DNA from: JAVBSX01 sp964576215
Lineage (GTDB): Bacteria; Planctomycetota; Planctomycetia; Pirellulales; Thermoguttaceae
DNA: 14,468 bases
Direction: 5' to 3'
NCBI GenBank assembly: GCA_964576215.1
Contig: CAZNVM010000043.1
Span: forward strand, 1 to 14,468
The notes under the pieces were generated by a model. It searched no databases. It saw nothing but the letters and a program-made list of their open reading frames with translations, and had not been told where the DNA came from. Below are positions 6,748-13,688 of the stretch, piece by piece. The translations under genes and the position numbers were made by a program. The number at the start of each line of letters is the position of its first letter. Within the stretch, counting starts at the first letter, position 1.

Positions 6748-7791
6748 ATGCCATCGCTTCTAACAAGTGCTCACGTGAATTTATTTAAACGACCGGATGG
6801 ACGCGCATTCCTTCCGGGCGAGATCATCAATGAAATCCCGGCATCACTTCCGGCGTTTCAAGGGTTCGACGAACGCGGTGTATCCTGCCCCACCGCGACG
6901 AAAGATATTGAAGGGGACAAATACATGGCCCTTGTCAAGATCAAACAAAACGACGCACTCATTTTCCGAAAGTTCAACGAAGGCGTTGAAACTGTTGAAG
7001 ACGCCTATGAACATCGGGAATGGGGTATCAAGGTTGCCGGAAGTTACGTCAATATGGATTTGGCTCTTTATGAACAGCCCGGGGAAGCTGGTGTCAAAGC
7101 ATGGGAGGTTGCCAAGCAAAACGTTATACAGCGAATGATGCGGACGTTTGAGCGGCAGTTTTTCTACGGCAAACCGGACCTTGCGAAAGACAGCAACATT
7201 GCCAAAGGTTTTCAGGGTCTTAAATACTGCGTCCATGAATCAATGATGATGGACGCCGGTGGACAGGGAACTGAATTGACGTCCGCCTATCTGGTCTATT
7301 TCCATCGTGATTTCGGTGTGTCGTGGATTCAGGGCAACAATGGAAAGATGACGTTTCAGGACGAAAAAATCGACAACGTCGTTGACCCGAAAAATCCGGA
7401 CCGCCGTTTCCCGGTCCTTTCGACGTTCCTTCAGTTGTATCCCGGTCTTGCGTGTCAAGGAGCGTTTACCGTGTTTCGTATTGCGAACATCGACGTTTCC
7501 ACGGCGTATAAGATCAAGAACAAAAACCGTGATGCGTTCACTGACGAAATGATCGGAACAGCGATTGCGATGTGGCCGATGAACCGCCCGAACGTTGTCT
7601 TTACGACGCGCAAGGGAGCCATCATGCTCGGAGCGTCTCGCCACGCCAGTATGATCGACAAGGCAACCAGCAACGAAATCCTGATCTCAGCCGGTCAGAC
7701 GCAATCCGCAAAAGACTGCGACGGCGGAACGATACCGGTCTGTGTTACCGACGGTCTCGTTGATAACGAATCGAAAGTAACCGTAAAATAA
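6748..7791 (+). CDS. Major capsid protein (HK97-fold)
   Basis: 347 residues, one of the best-supported starts in the window (strong SD). An N-terminal arm is followed by an E-loop-like stretch (YMALVKIKQNDALIFRKFNEG). VAGSYVNMDLALYEQ and a long helix (WEVAKQNVIQRMMRTFERQFFYG) form a spine-helix pattern. The C-terminal P-domain part contains AYKIKNKNRDAFTDEMIGTAIAMWP, then MNRPNVVFTTRKGAIMLGASR and a final IPVCVTDGLVDNE strand. This layout fits capsid proteins of the HK97 fold similar to the GP7/SU10-type family. I place it by pattern, not by a search. No long cleavable delta domain is visible, which agrees with a separate scaffold. A long hairpin follows the stop codon. Confidence 0.85.
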   Translation: MPSLLTSAHVNLFKRPDGRAFLPGEIINEIPASLPAFQGFDERGVSCPTATKDIEGDKYMALVKIKQNDALIFRKFNEGVETVEDAYEHREWGIKVAGSYVNMDLALYEQPGEAGVKAWEVAKQNVIQRMMRTFERQFFYGKPDLAKDSNIAKGFQGLKYCVHESMMMDAGGQGTELTSAYLVYFHRDFGVSWIQGNNGKMTFQDEKIDNVVDPKNPDRRFPVLSTFLQLYPGLACQGAFTVFRIANIDVSTAYKIKNKNRDAFTDEMIGTAIAMWPMNRPNVVFTTRKGAIMLGASRHASMIDKATSNEILISAGQTQSAKDCDGGTIPVCVTDGLVDNESKVTVK

Positions 7792-7795
7792 TCGC

Positions 7796-7861
7796 CGGGT
7801 GGTAAGTAATATGTGACACCACAGCGTTTCCTTTCCGTTTGTGAATATTGCTTATCGCCCG
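7796..7861 (+). terminator. 17-pair hairpin after the capsid gene, possible partial terminator
   Basis: CGGGTGGTAAGTAATAT (7796-7812) pairs with ATATTGCTTATCGCCCG (7845-7861) without bulges: 14 Watson-Crick and 3 G-U pairs. The loop is 32 bases and can form a small inner helix (CACA 7820-7823 with TGTG 7840-7843). TTTAATTTCC follows on the 3' side, moderately T-rich. It starts 5 bases after the capsid stop. It could end part of the transcripts or protect the capsid mRNA 3' end, so that capsid protein is made in excess over the downstream tail genes. Confidence 0.55.
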
Positions 7862-7896
7862 TTTAATTTCCAATTTCCTATTTACCAAAAAATATC

Positions 7897-8328
7897 ATGC
7901 AAGAAATGAATATGACCCATTCGATGGCTGATGCTCTGATGAGCGTCCAGCATGTTTTTGGGAGCGGTACGAATTACTCCGCTCCGATCAAGCTCAACGA
8001 GGCCCCGCAGACGCGGGACGGGCGACACCTTCAAACGGACGAATTGATCGTTACTGCTCCGTCTCTCACCGCAACGGAACTTCCTGACGGAGCGTCGTAC
8101 ACTTTTTCGATTCAGTTTTCTGACGAGCAGAGTTTCGCCACTGCCGGGGAAATTCGGGAAATCTCCGACTCGCGAGCAGTGGTAAACGGCTCTGCGTCCG
8201 GTTCGAAAGATTTTCTGATTGCGTTCCGAATTCCGTACCAATGCGGCCAGTTTGCACGGCTCAAGGTGGTGGCCGGAGGAACGCCGGGAACGACAACGAA
8301 AGCTGCTCAACTTGATTACGTCGTTTAA
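7897..8328 (+). CDS. Probable capsid decoration/stabilisation protein (Bbp16-like)
   Basis: 143 residues directly downstream of the capsid gene. An N-terminal helix (MADALMSVQHVF) is followed by a beta-rich body (ELIVTAPSLTATELPDGASYTFSIQFSDEQSF) and a C-terminal pair of strands (FLIAFRIPYQCGQFARLKVVAGGTPGTTTKAAQLDYVV). The 'IP.g..rfLr..y.v.gt...g...a' ending is the pattern I associate with Bbp16-type jelly-roll proteins, which sit on the outside of HK97-fold capsids. Five in-frame Met codons occur in the first 19 residues. I chose the first because none has a better SD. Another decoration or head-tail protein family is possible. Confidence 0.55.
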   Translation: MQEMNMTHSMADALMSVQHVFGSGTNYSAPIKLNEAPQTRDGRHLQTDELIVTAPSLTATELPDGASYTFSIQFSDEQSFATAGEIREISDSRAVVNGSASGSKDFLIAFRIPYQCGQFARLKVVAGGTPGTTTKAAQLDYVV

Positions 8329-8329
8329 C

Positions 8330-8677
8330 ATGAAAAGTTCGGAACTCCAGCAGTGGTCCACAATGAAATCCCTCGACGGCGTGAAGGCGTCGTATCGGAC
8401 TAAGGAAAACCTTGATTCGTTCGATATTGTCGTTGTACCACGCGGGGCGAGACAGACCCGGTACGGATTCGGTGGTATGTCGCTTTCGCAAGATTCACGA
8501 ATTTTTGTGATTCTCAAAAGCGATATCCCTGAACCCAGGCCGGGCGACACAATCGAACTTGGTGACGAAACTTACGATGTTTCCGCTCTGGACGGTGTGC
8601 CGTGTTGGATTCCCTACGGACGTTACGGACTACTTATAAAAGTCCATGCGAAACTGAAAACATGGAAAGATGATTGA
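8330..8677 (+). CDS. Probable head-closure (head-tail connector) protein
   Basis: 115 residues. The frame is open upstream to 8219, but the ATG at 8330 directly follows the decoration stop, while the longer version would overlap that gene by 110 bases and add an arginine-rich, unlikely leader. The C-terminal half (RPGDTIELGDETYDVSALDGVPCWIPYGRYGLLIKVHAKLK) has the small beta-barrel pattern of stopper or head-closure proteins ('GD.i.lgg..Y.V', then a late strand with K-x-H). Such proteins seal DNA in the head and receive the tail. Its place before the gp10-like gene supports this. The stop overlaps the next start by 8 bases. Confidence 0.5.
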   Translation: MKSSELQQWSTMKSLDGVKASYRTKENLDSFDIVVVPRGARQTRYGFGGMSLSQDSRIFVILKSDIPEPRPGDTIELGDETYDVSALDGVPCWIPYGRYGLLIKVHAKLKTWKDD

Positions 8678-9095
8678 AATTGATCCCACCGATTTTGAAA
8701 GTACGCTCGCGGCCATCAAGAAAATTGAAAAGACCGCATCGGCCCGTGTGAAAGCGGCTATTGAATCGGTGTTGCCGGAGGTGGCTGACGCTTTGAGTTC
8801 AGCCGCTCCTGTCGATACCGGGACCTTGCAAAGATCGTTCGGGATCAAGACGAAAAAATTTGGAGTTGATATTTTTGCTATTGCCGGAGTGCGTAGCGAT
8901 TATACAGAAATTACTCCAAAAGGAAAGAAAATTCCCAGCAAAACGATTCACCTCGTTCGGTTCGGATTTACACACCGAAGCGGGAAACAAGTGCCTGCAA
9001 ATCCGTTTTGGAACGATGTGGTCACCCGATTACGTCCAAGACTTCAGCAGGCGATTCAAGACGCAATTGATGATGTTGGAAGAGAACTGGAGTAA
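8670..9095 (+). CDS. Tail completion protein, HK97 gp10-like
   Basis: 141 residues with the family's main signature APVDTGTLQRSF (residues 46-57). A strand pair with an aromatic-glycine motif (HLVRFGFTHRSGKQV) and 'PANPFW' follow, and a final amphipathic helix (VTRLRPRLQQAIQDAIDDV) ends the protein. HK97 gp10-like proteins, counterparts of lambda gpZ, complete the tail end that meets the head. Length is normal for the family. It begins 8 bases inside the previous gene and is followed 5 bases later by the next start, so expression is probably coupled. Confidence 0.82.
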   Translation: MIEIDPTDFESTLAAIKKIEKTASARVKAAIESVLPEVADALSSAAPVDTGTLQRSFGIKTKKFGVDIFAIAGVRSDYTEITPKGKKIPSKTIHLVRFGFTHRSGKQVPANPFWNDVVTRLRPRLQQAIQDAIDDVGRELE

Positions 9096-9100
9096 TTGAA

Positions 9101-9520
9101 ATGGATATTGTAGACATTGCCGCCGAAGCCGTCCGGGACGCGGATCTGATTTCGGAGGATCAAATTTACATAGACCGGTTCCCCGATTCGAGAGTGACTC
9201 GAACGTCGTTGCTCATTGCGGAGACAAACGCGGAGTACGAAGATTCGTTCGCATCGCCGGACCAGTACGGTTTCTACCGATCCACGTTGCAAATTGCCGT
9301 CGTTTCCAATGAAAGCAAGAAGGCGAAGCGACTTTGTCGTACCGCCGCCGAAATTATCATTCAACGGTTTGACGAATTGACACAGCCGTATACCGGACCT
9401 ATTCACGGCGTCGAGCGACTTGGAAAAGAAAATGGAACACCAAACGACCCAAATTATCAAACCATGTTCGCTGCGATACGAACTGTTTTAGTTATTCACC
9501 AATTTGAAGATCAACTCTAA
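9101..9520 (+). CDS. Probable tail terminator protein
   Basis: 139 residues lying between the gp10-like completion protein and the tail tube, the usual place of the tail terminator (lambda gpU). The fold pattern fits: an N-terminal helix (IVDIAAEAVRDADL), a strand with IYIDRFPDS, a central strand FYRSTLQIAVVSN, a long helix (KKAKRLCRTAAEIIIQRFDELTQ) and a last strand (MFAAIRTVLVIHQFE). Terminator rings cap the tube when it reaches full length and bind the head. A GGAG (9087-9090) lies 10 bases upstream. No residue signature is decisive. The call is by position and fold pattern. Confidence 0.6.
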   Translation: MDIVDIAAEAVRDADLISEDQIYIDRFPDSRVTRTSLLIAETNAEYEDSFASPDQYGFYRSTLQIAVVSNESKKAKRLCRTAAEIIIQRFDELTQPYTGPIHGVERLGKENGTPNDPNYQTMFAAIRTVLVIHQFEDQL

Positions 9521-9533
9521 CCAATAAATTATC

Positions 9534-10064
9534 ATGTCAGAATCTCATGTTTCCGCATCTACAAACGTTACAACTACACCGGTACTGATTTCATCGGGAT
9601 TACGGTGTGTTTTACAATTTTTCACTGCCCCAAATTCTTCCGCTCTTGACGGAATCAATCACCTCAAAGGTCGGATAATCAGCGACTTTACCATTGGTGA
9701 ATTCTCGATAGATCAGATTGAGGTTCCATCAGAGGAGGTGGAGAAAATGTTTGCCTCCGGCGAAGTTACTGGAGGCGATGTTTCGCTAAAATTCAGTTTT
9801 GACCCGGATCAAGGCGCAGCTCCGCCGCTAATGAAGCCGGATCAAGGTATTGTTTATACACCACAATCCATGCTGTGGTTTGGGTTTTTGACCAAAGACA
9901 AATCAGGGCTTGTTGCCTACGGAGAGCTTCCGGTGAACGTTTCCGGATTCGGCGAGGTTGGATTGCCAAAAGGACAGCCTGGAACATCGTCGATGAAATT
10001 CAAAATCACCGGCGAAGGTTCCAAACTCGGAAAATCAAACGTCAATAAAATCATATCATACTAA
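9534..10064 (+). CDS. Major tail tube protein
   Basis: 176 residues. Alternating strands (GRIISDFTIGEFSIDQIEVPS, DVSLKFSFDPD, WFGFLTKDKSGLVAYGELPVNVSGFG) and a C-terminal 'SSMKFKITGEG' fit the beta-sandwich of tail tube proteins, which stack as hexamers to form the tail shaft. The location between terminator and chaperone genes is diagnostic. It lacks the extra C-terminal Ig domain of lambda gpV, hence the shorter length. No contractile sheath gene is adjacent, which argues for a siphovirus tail. It is separated from the terminator by a 13-base AT-rich gap without SD. Confidence 0.72.
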   Translation: MSESHVSASTNVTTTPVLISSGLRCVLQFFTAPNSSALDGINHLKGRIISDFTIGEFSIDQIEVPSEEVEKMFASGEVTGGDVSLKFSFDPDQGAAPPLMKPDQGIVYTPQSMLWFGFLTKDKSGLVAYGELPVNVSGFGEVGLPKGQPGTSSMKFKITGEGSKLGKSNVNKIISY

Positions 10065-10068
10065 CACC

Positions 10069-10383
10069 ATGAAAAAACAAATCATTTTTAAGAACGGCGC
10101 AAACGAGGAATTGATTTTCGCAAGAGAATTGACGTTCGCGGAGTATGAAGAGTACTTCGCGATTGTGCGAAGTCGGGACGAAAACAATTTCGACCGGCAA
10201 ACCATAGCGATCATGTCGAGGTTTGCCGAAGACGCAAATGGGGGCCGGCGATTTCCGGACGGCATTGATTTCAACGCGGTCCCGGTCAAGTCGATCCTGC
10301 CGACTGCTTACGCCTTCGGGTACGCCCTTGCGGAACTGAATACGATTACGCAAGATGACACGAATGCGATGTTAAAAAACTAA
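10069..10383 (+). CDS. Tail assembly chaperone, short form (gpG-like)
   Basis: 104 residues with acidic and helical content (LTFAEYEEYFAIVRSRDE, AYAFGYALAELNTITQDD), directly after the tail tube and before the tape measure. In lambda, gpG and the frameshift product gpGT coat the tape measure and recruit tube subunits, then leave the finished tail. The last sense codons are TTA AAA AAC before TAA, forming a slippery heptamer in the correct phase. The 4-base gap after the tube gene has no SD. Position and the frameshift architecture identify it better than residue motifs do. Confidence 0.72.
   Translation: MKKQIIFKNGANEELIFARELTFAEYEEYFAIVRSRDENNFDRQTIAIMSRFAEDANGGRRFPDGIDFNAVPVKSILPTAYAFGYALAELNTITQDDTNAMLKN
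10374..10380 (+). promoter_or_regulatory. -1 ribosomal frameshift slippery site A AAA AAC
   Basis: The heptamer X XXY YYZ is in register with the zero frame (A, AAA, AAC) and is followed immediately by the zero-frame TAA. The two frames overlap only from 10359 to 10383, and this heptamer is the only slippery sequence there. A possible stimulatory stem follows: GGAGT (10385-10389) with ACTCC (10405-10409), starting 4 bases downstream, with weaker inner pairing around a GGAAA loop. Confidence 0.75.
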
Positions 10384-10730
10384 GGGAGTGGTCAGGAAAT
10401 GGTGACTCCATCGGATTGGGCGATCTCGCGTTTCTTGGCCACCTTGCAATTGTTTTTTGTGAGCCGTCGATCAAACGACTCAAAGATCGTTTGACGTATT
10501 GGGATTACAATTTTTGGCGTCATGTTTACGCTAAAGAGTTCGGGCTGGAATGTAATGGTTTTAAATTCCAATGGGAAAAACAACTTTCCGAGCCCGAGAA
10601 AGCCGCTGCGCTGATTGCTGCACTCGGCGGCGAGATTTCTCCTAAAGAACTTGAAGAATTGAAGAGGTGCGAATATGGCGAAAAAGAGCGGCTCAATTGG
10701 GATGGGGGAGCGGACCTTCGCAAAGATTAA
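10380..10730 (+). CDS. Tail assembly chaperone T part, reached by -1 frameshift (gpGT-like)
   Basis: After slipping at 10374-10380, translation continues in the -1 frame from CTA at 10380 for 116 codons to the stop at 10728-10730, giving a fusion of about 220 residues. The T part contains no Met codon anywhere. Its first possible non-ATG start (TTG at 10416) has no SD. The frame is closed upstream by TGA at 10356-10358. The product is helical (PSIKRLKDRLTYWDYNFWRHVYAKEFG), with a C-terminal segment LSEPEKAAALIAALGG. In lambda the T domain binds the tail tube while G binds the tape. The T frame overlaps the start of the tape measure by 56 bases, as in lambda. Confidence 0.75.
   Translation, partial: LREWSGNGDSIGLGDLAFLGHLAIVFCEPSIKRLKDRLTYWDYNFWRHVYAKEFGLECNGFKFQWEKQLSEPEKAAALIAALGGEISPKELEELKRCEYGEKERLNWDGGADLRKD
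10385..10409 (+). other. Possible frameshift-stimulating hairpin
   Basis: GGAGT at 10385-10389 pairs with ACTCC at 10405-10409. After one G-G mismatch, four more pairs (two of them wobble) close a 5-base loop. The spacing of 4 bases from the heptamer is slightly short, and stability looks modest. Confidence 0.35.
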
Positions 10731-12726
10731 GGACTTGCTCCTTTCGATGAAGGAACTGCGGGAACAGATGGGGGTCCTTGAGGACGCAAATGGACAGTTG
10801 CGCAATTCCAATGGACAACTTGTTGAAGGGTTGAACGCTGCTCAAATCCAGATGGGCGTCTGGGTCGATGAGCAAGGCAAGGCAAAGGACAGCCTCGGAC
10901 GGCTTGTTGACGGGCTTTCTGATGTGCAGATTTCTTTGAAGGAGTATGTCGATCAAAACGGCAAGCTCCGCAATTCGCAAGATCAAATCATTGACGGACT
11001 CTCGGCACAGCAAAAAGCCGCTGGCGTATACCGAAACGAACTCGGCGACTTGATGAACGCCCAGGGAGAAGTGATACGACTTTCAGCGGAACACGCCGCA
11101 CAGATGCGAGCCAATGAAATGGCGTTGGTCGCTCAAGACCGCGCCTTGGGAAGTTTGCGGAAACAACTGACTTCCTCCGCATCCGCAATTGCGATGGTGA
11201 CAAGTAACCTGATGCGAATGAGTGGAAAAACAGGTAGTTCGGCGGAAATGATGACACGATTGACCACCGCCGTTTCTGTCGGCGTGACCGCATTTAACGC
11301 GGGTGCGTCCGCCGCAAAACTACTCGGAACTGCAAAAGACCTGTTGAAGGGAAAGACGCTTGCCCAATTCGTCGCACAAATGTCTTTGAACGGTGCAACC
11401 GGAAATTTCGCTGCCCTTGCCGCCGGTTCCGCCGCCGCAATATTTGCCGGTGGACTTGTTATGGCAATGACCAACACCGGAGACGCGGCGCAGGCCGCCG
11501 CCGGAAAAGTCAGTGAGTTGAGCGATGCGTCCAAGCGATTGCTTGGAATGAAAGATAATAGCGATCTTCGCTCACAGACCGAGCGTATGCTTGATGGAAT
11601 AAAACAATATAAAGCGTTTGTGCAAGATCAAGAGCGTATTAAGTGGTTGGCGAAGTTTTCTTTTCAAAAAGGAATCGCCGAAGAAATCAATAAAAAATTT
11701 GCGGACGCCGATCCATTGGAATTTGAAAAAATATTTCGTGGTATCGTCAATGCCAAGATTACGCCGCTTCAAAAAATGCAAGAACAGCTTACGGTTATTG
11801 ATGCCGCAATCAAAGTGGGGCTCGATAAAACAGGAAACGCGATCAAGGCAAGAGAAATTTTGCAACAAGATATTATCAAAGAGCAGAACCGGGCCGTTCT
11901 TGAAGCGAACCGGGACGCCGAGGCCGCACTCAAAGCAGCTAGAGACTCGCTCGTTACGTACCCGGACGCGCTCGAAAAACTAAAAGAAGGAATCCTTGAC
12001 CTCGGAGAACTACGAGACGCCGTGACTGGAGATTTCATTTACAGCAATCAAGAACTTATCAAGGCTCAAGAGGATGCCGCCAAGCAACTTCGTGATAAGT
12101 TTATAGGACCAAACCTTGCTTTTTTGAAGGACGCTTTGGACGCCGGAAAGTCCATCATGGACCATGAAAACGATTTGCGACAAGAAATGACTGACCGACT
12201 CGCGGCATTTTCCGACTGTTTTCAGCAAGGAATTATCACACAGGAAGAGTTCAATGCCGCGCAAGACGGTCTCAAAAAGAAACTCGAAGAGAATCTTGAA
12301 AAGCTCCAACAAACGCCTTGGACAAAAGCCTTTTCCGATCTTGCAGAGCTTCGCAAGCCGATGCAAAACATGATTGACGAGCGACTCAAACAGATTGAAG
12401 AGGAAGGAAAGCGTCTCACGGCTACCGCCGACGAAATTGACAAGATCAAGCAAAAGGAAATCGACAAGATCAAGGCAATGTATGGTGTCAACGACACCAA
12501 AGACGAAAAGAAGAATGGAGAATCTAAGGCGTCTTTCGCTGTTGCCGGTTCCGTCGAAGCGTGGAATATTTCCAGAAAAGCCGGAGACGAGAAAATAGCG
12601 ACGGAAATTAAGAGTATTGGTTCATTATTGAAAAATTACAGCAAGGAACAAAAGGAACGTGACAAGGAATGGAAGAAACTGTTTAGAGACGACAAGAACA
12701 AGACAGACATTTTTAAAGTTCTCTAA
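10675..12726 (+). CDS. Tail tape measure protein
   Basis: 683 residues. By the usual 0.15 nm per residue it would set a tail of about 100 nm. In order: a basic N-terminus, four 28-residue repeats (residues 31-142), an alanine-rich region with a hydrophobic stretch (about 245-265, FAALAAGSAAAIFAGGLVMAM) that could cross the host membrane during DNA entry, and a long charged helical C-terminal half with coiled-coil character (for example LEENLEKLQQTPW, ERLKQIEEEGKRL, KQKEIDKIKAMYG). Tape measure proteins span the tube lumen and are ejected with the DNA. The start has an AGAGGTG SD-like stretch 6 bases upstream and overlaps the chaperone T frame by 56 bases. No peptidase or lysozyme domain is visible. 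Confidence 0.88.
   Translation: MAKKSGSIGMGERTFAKIKDLLLSMKELREQMGVLEDANGQLRNSNGQLVEGLNAAQIQMGVWVDEQGKAKDSLGRLVDGLSDVQISLKEYVDQNGKLRNSQDQIIDGLSAQQKAAGVYRNELGDLMNAQGEVIRLSAEHAAQMRANEMALVAQDRALGSLRKQLTSSASAIAMVTSNLMRMSGKTGSSAEMMTRLTTAVSVGVTAFNAGASAAKLLGTAKDLLKGKTLAQFVAQMSLNGATGNFAALAAGSAAAIFAGGLVMAMTNTGDAAQAAAGKVSELSDASKRLLGMKDNSDLRSQTERMLDGIKQYKAFVQDQERIKWLAKFSFQKGIAEEINKKFADADPLEFEKIFRGIVNAKITPLQKMQEQLTVIDAAIKVGLDKTGNAIKAREILQQDIIKEQNRAVLEANRDAEAALKAARDSLVTYPDALEKLKEGILDLGELRDAVTGDFIYSNQELIKAQEDAAKQLRDKFIGPNLAFLKDALDAGKSIMDHENDLRQEMTDRLAAFSDCFQQGIITQEEFNAAQDGLKKKLEENLEKLQQTPWTKAFSDLAELRKPMQNMIDERLKQIEEEGKRLTATADEIDKIKQKEIDKIKAMYGVNDTKDEKKNGESKASFAVAGSVEAWNISRKAGDEKIATEIKSIGSLLKNYSKEQKERDKEWKKLFRDDKNKTDIFKVL
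10765..11100 (+). repeat. Four tandem 84-base / 28-residue repeats in the tape measure
   Basis: Units at 10765-10848, 10849-10932, 10933-11016 and 11017-11100 have exactly equal length with no gaps. The shared pattern is about 'x-x-G-V-x-x-D-x-x-G-x-L-x-N-S-x-G-x-L-V-D-G-L-S-x-x-Q-x'. Units 1-3 are well conserved and unit 4 is decayed. Confidence 0.85.
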
Positions 12727-12741
12727 TTTCCTCTCGTAAGC

Positions 12742-13683
12742 ATGTACATTGCAGAAACTGTAAAATATTTGGTGAATAGACAGCCAGTCACTGCTTCTCG
12801 CAAAGATGAAGCAGTCGAAGCATCCTGTGAAGTGGAAATCGTTTTTCAGGACGATAATCGCAATATACATCCTGCTGTTCTTTTGGGTTATTACGATATT
12901 ATTCCACAGCTCGGATCATATTACGATTTTCACGAAATTTCAGACACGCGATTTATTCTTACGAAACACACTGTCGAAAAATTAACCGGATCGGGTTTAA
13001 CGCAATGGTGGAAGGTCACTCTCGTTTACGACAGAATCGGGTCACCGGAAGATAAGCCGCCGCCAAGTGAAAATGAATTTTCGGATGGCGTCAATTTTAA
13101 AAGAAATTTGATAAAAATTCCGACGGTGTTTTCAAGCGATGTTAAAGGAAACCCTGTCCTCAATAGTTCCGGGATGCCGTTTGACACGCCGTACCAACGG
13201 GACAGATACCTGCGAGGATTCACAATCACGCGACAGGAATACATCAATCCACTCGCAAAATGCGATAATTACGAACGAAGAACAAATTCAGTGCCATTTT
13301 GGGGATTTCCGAAAGGAACCGTGCTTGTTGAAAAAATTGACCCCGGTTTAGCAGTGACCGGAAAACAAGAGTATTTTAAGTGGGACGTAACTTATGATAT
13401 TATAATTGATACTGGAATTCACGGTTACGACAAAGACGGAAAACCAATTTCAGGACATGAAATCGCAGTTTTGGATAATGGAACACGCGCGTTGGATGAT
13501 AAGAAAAAACTTCATCCGATTCTTGATGACAGCGGTGTTGAAATTGATAAGCCGGTTCCTCTGGATGGCAAAGGAAAAGTGTTGAAAGATGGAAAAAAGA
13601 ATGTCTATATTCGTCTTGTACAATTTGAGGAGGCAAACCTGAATGAATTGTGTTTGCCAAATCCCTATTTGATCGGAAAATAA
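12742..13683 (+). CDS. Unknown tail protein after the tape measure (distal tail/baseplate candidate)
   Basis: 313 residues, not assigned to a named family. It sits where distal tail and tip proteins are encoded in siphoviruses. The sequence is mostly beta: a first domain (about residues 1-100) with paired aromatic strands (GYYDIIPQLGSYYDFHEI, WWKVTLVYDRIG), a proline-rich linker (DKPPPSENEF), then a second domain with 'NSSGMPFDTPYQRDRYLRGF', 'NSVPFWGFPKGTVLVEKI' and 'YFKWDVTYDIII'. A C-terminal part follows with glycine-turn repeats (GYDKDGKP, DNGTRALDD, DDSGVEI, LDGKGKVL) ending in VQFEEANLNELCLP. I loosely associate this construction with Planctomycetota phage proteins but cannot check it. 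No SD is visible. It is separated from the tape measure by 15 bases. Confidence 0.65.
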   Translation: MYIAETVKYLVNRQPVTASRKDEAVEASCEVEIVFQDDNRNIHPAVLLGYYDIIPQLGSYYDFHEISDTRFILTKHTVEKLTGSGLTQWWKVTLVYDRIGSPEDKPPPSENEFSDGVNFKRNLIKIPTVFSSDVKGNPVLNSSGMPFDTPYQRDRYLRGFTITRQEYINPLAKCDNYERRTNSVPFWGFPKGTVLVEKIDPGLAVTGKQEYFKWDVTYDIIIDTGIHGYDKDGKPISGHEIAVLDNGTRALDDKKKLHPILDDSGVEIDKPVPLDGKGKVLKDGKKNVYIRLVQFEEANLNELCLPNPYLIGK

Positions 13684-13688
13684 GCAAG

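Noticed and set aside
8219..8329. Longer N-terminus for the head-closure gene from 8219
   Set aside because: It would overlap the decoration gene by 110 bases and add an arginine-rich leader; the ATG at 8330 lies one base after the previous stop.
7882..8550. 222-codon minus-strand frame opposite the decoration and head-closure genes
   Set aside because: The plus-strand genes have coherent phage folds and tight coupling; the antisense product is Arg/Ser-rich without motifs.
10416..10730. Independent gene starting with TTG at 10416
   Set aside because: There is no SD and no ATG in the frame, and the -1 frame is open from a perfectly phased slippery site upstream.
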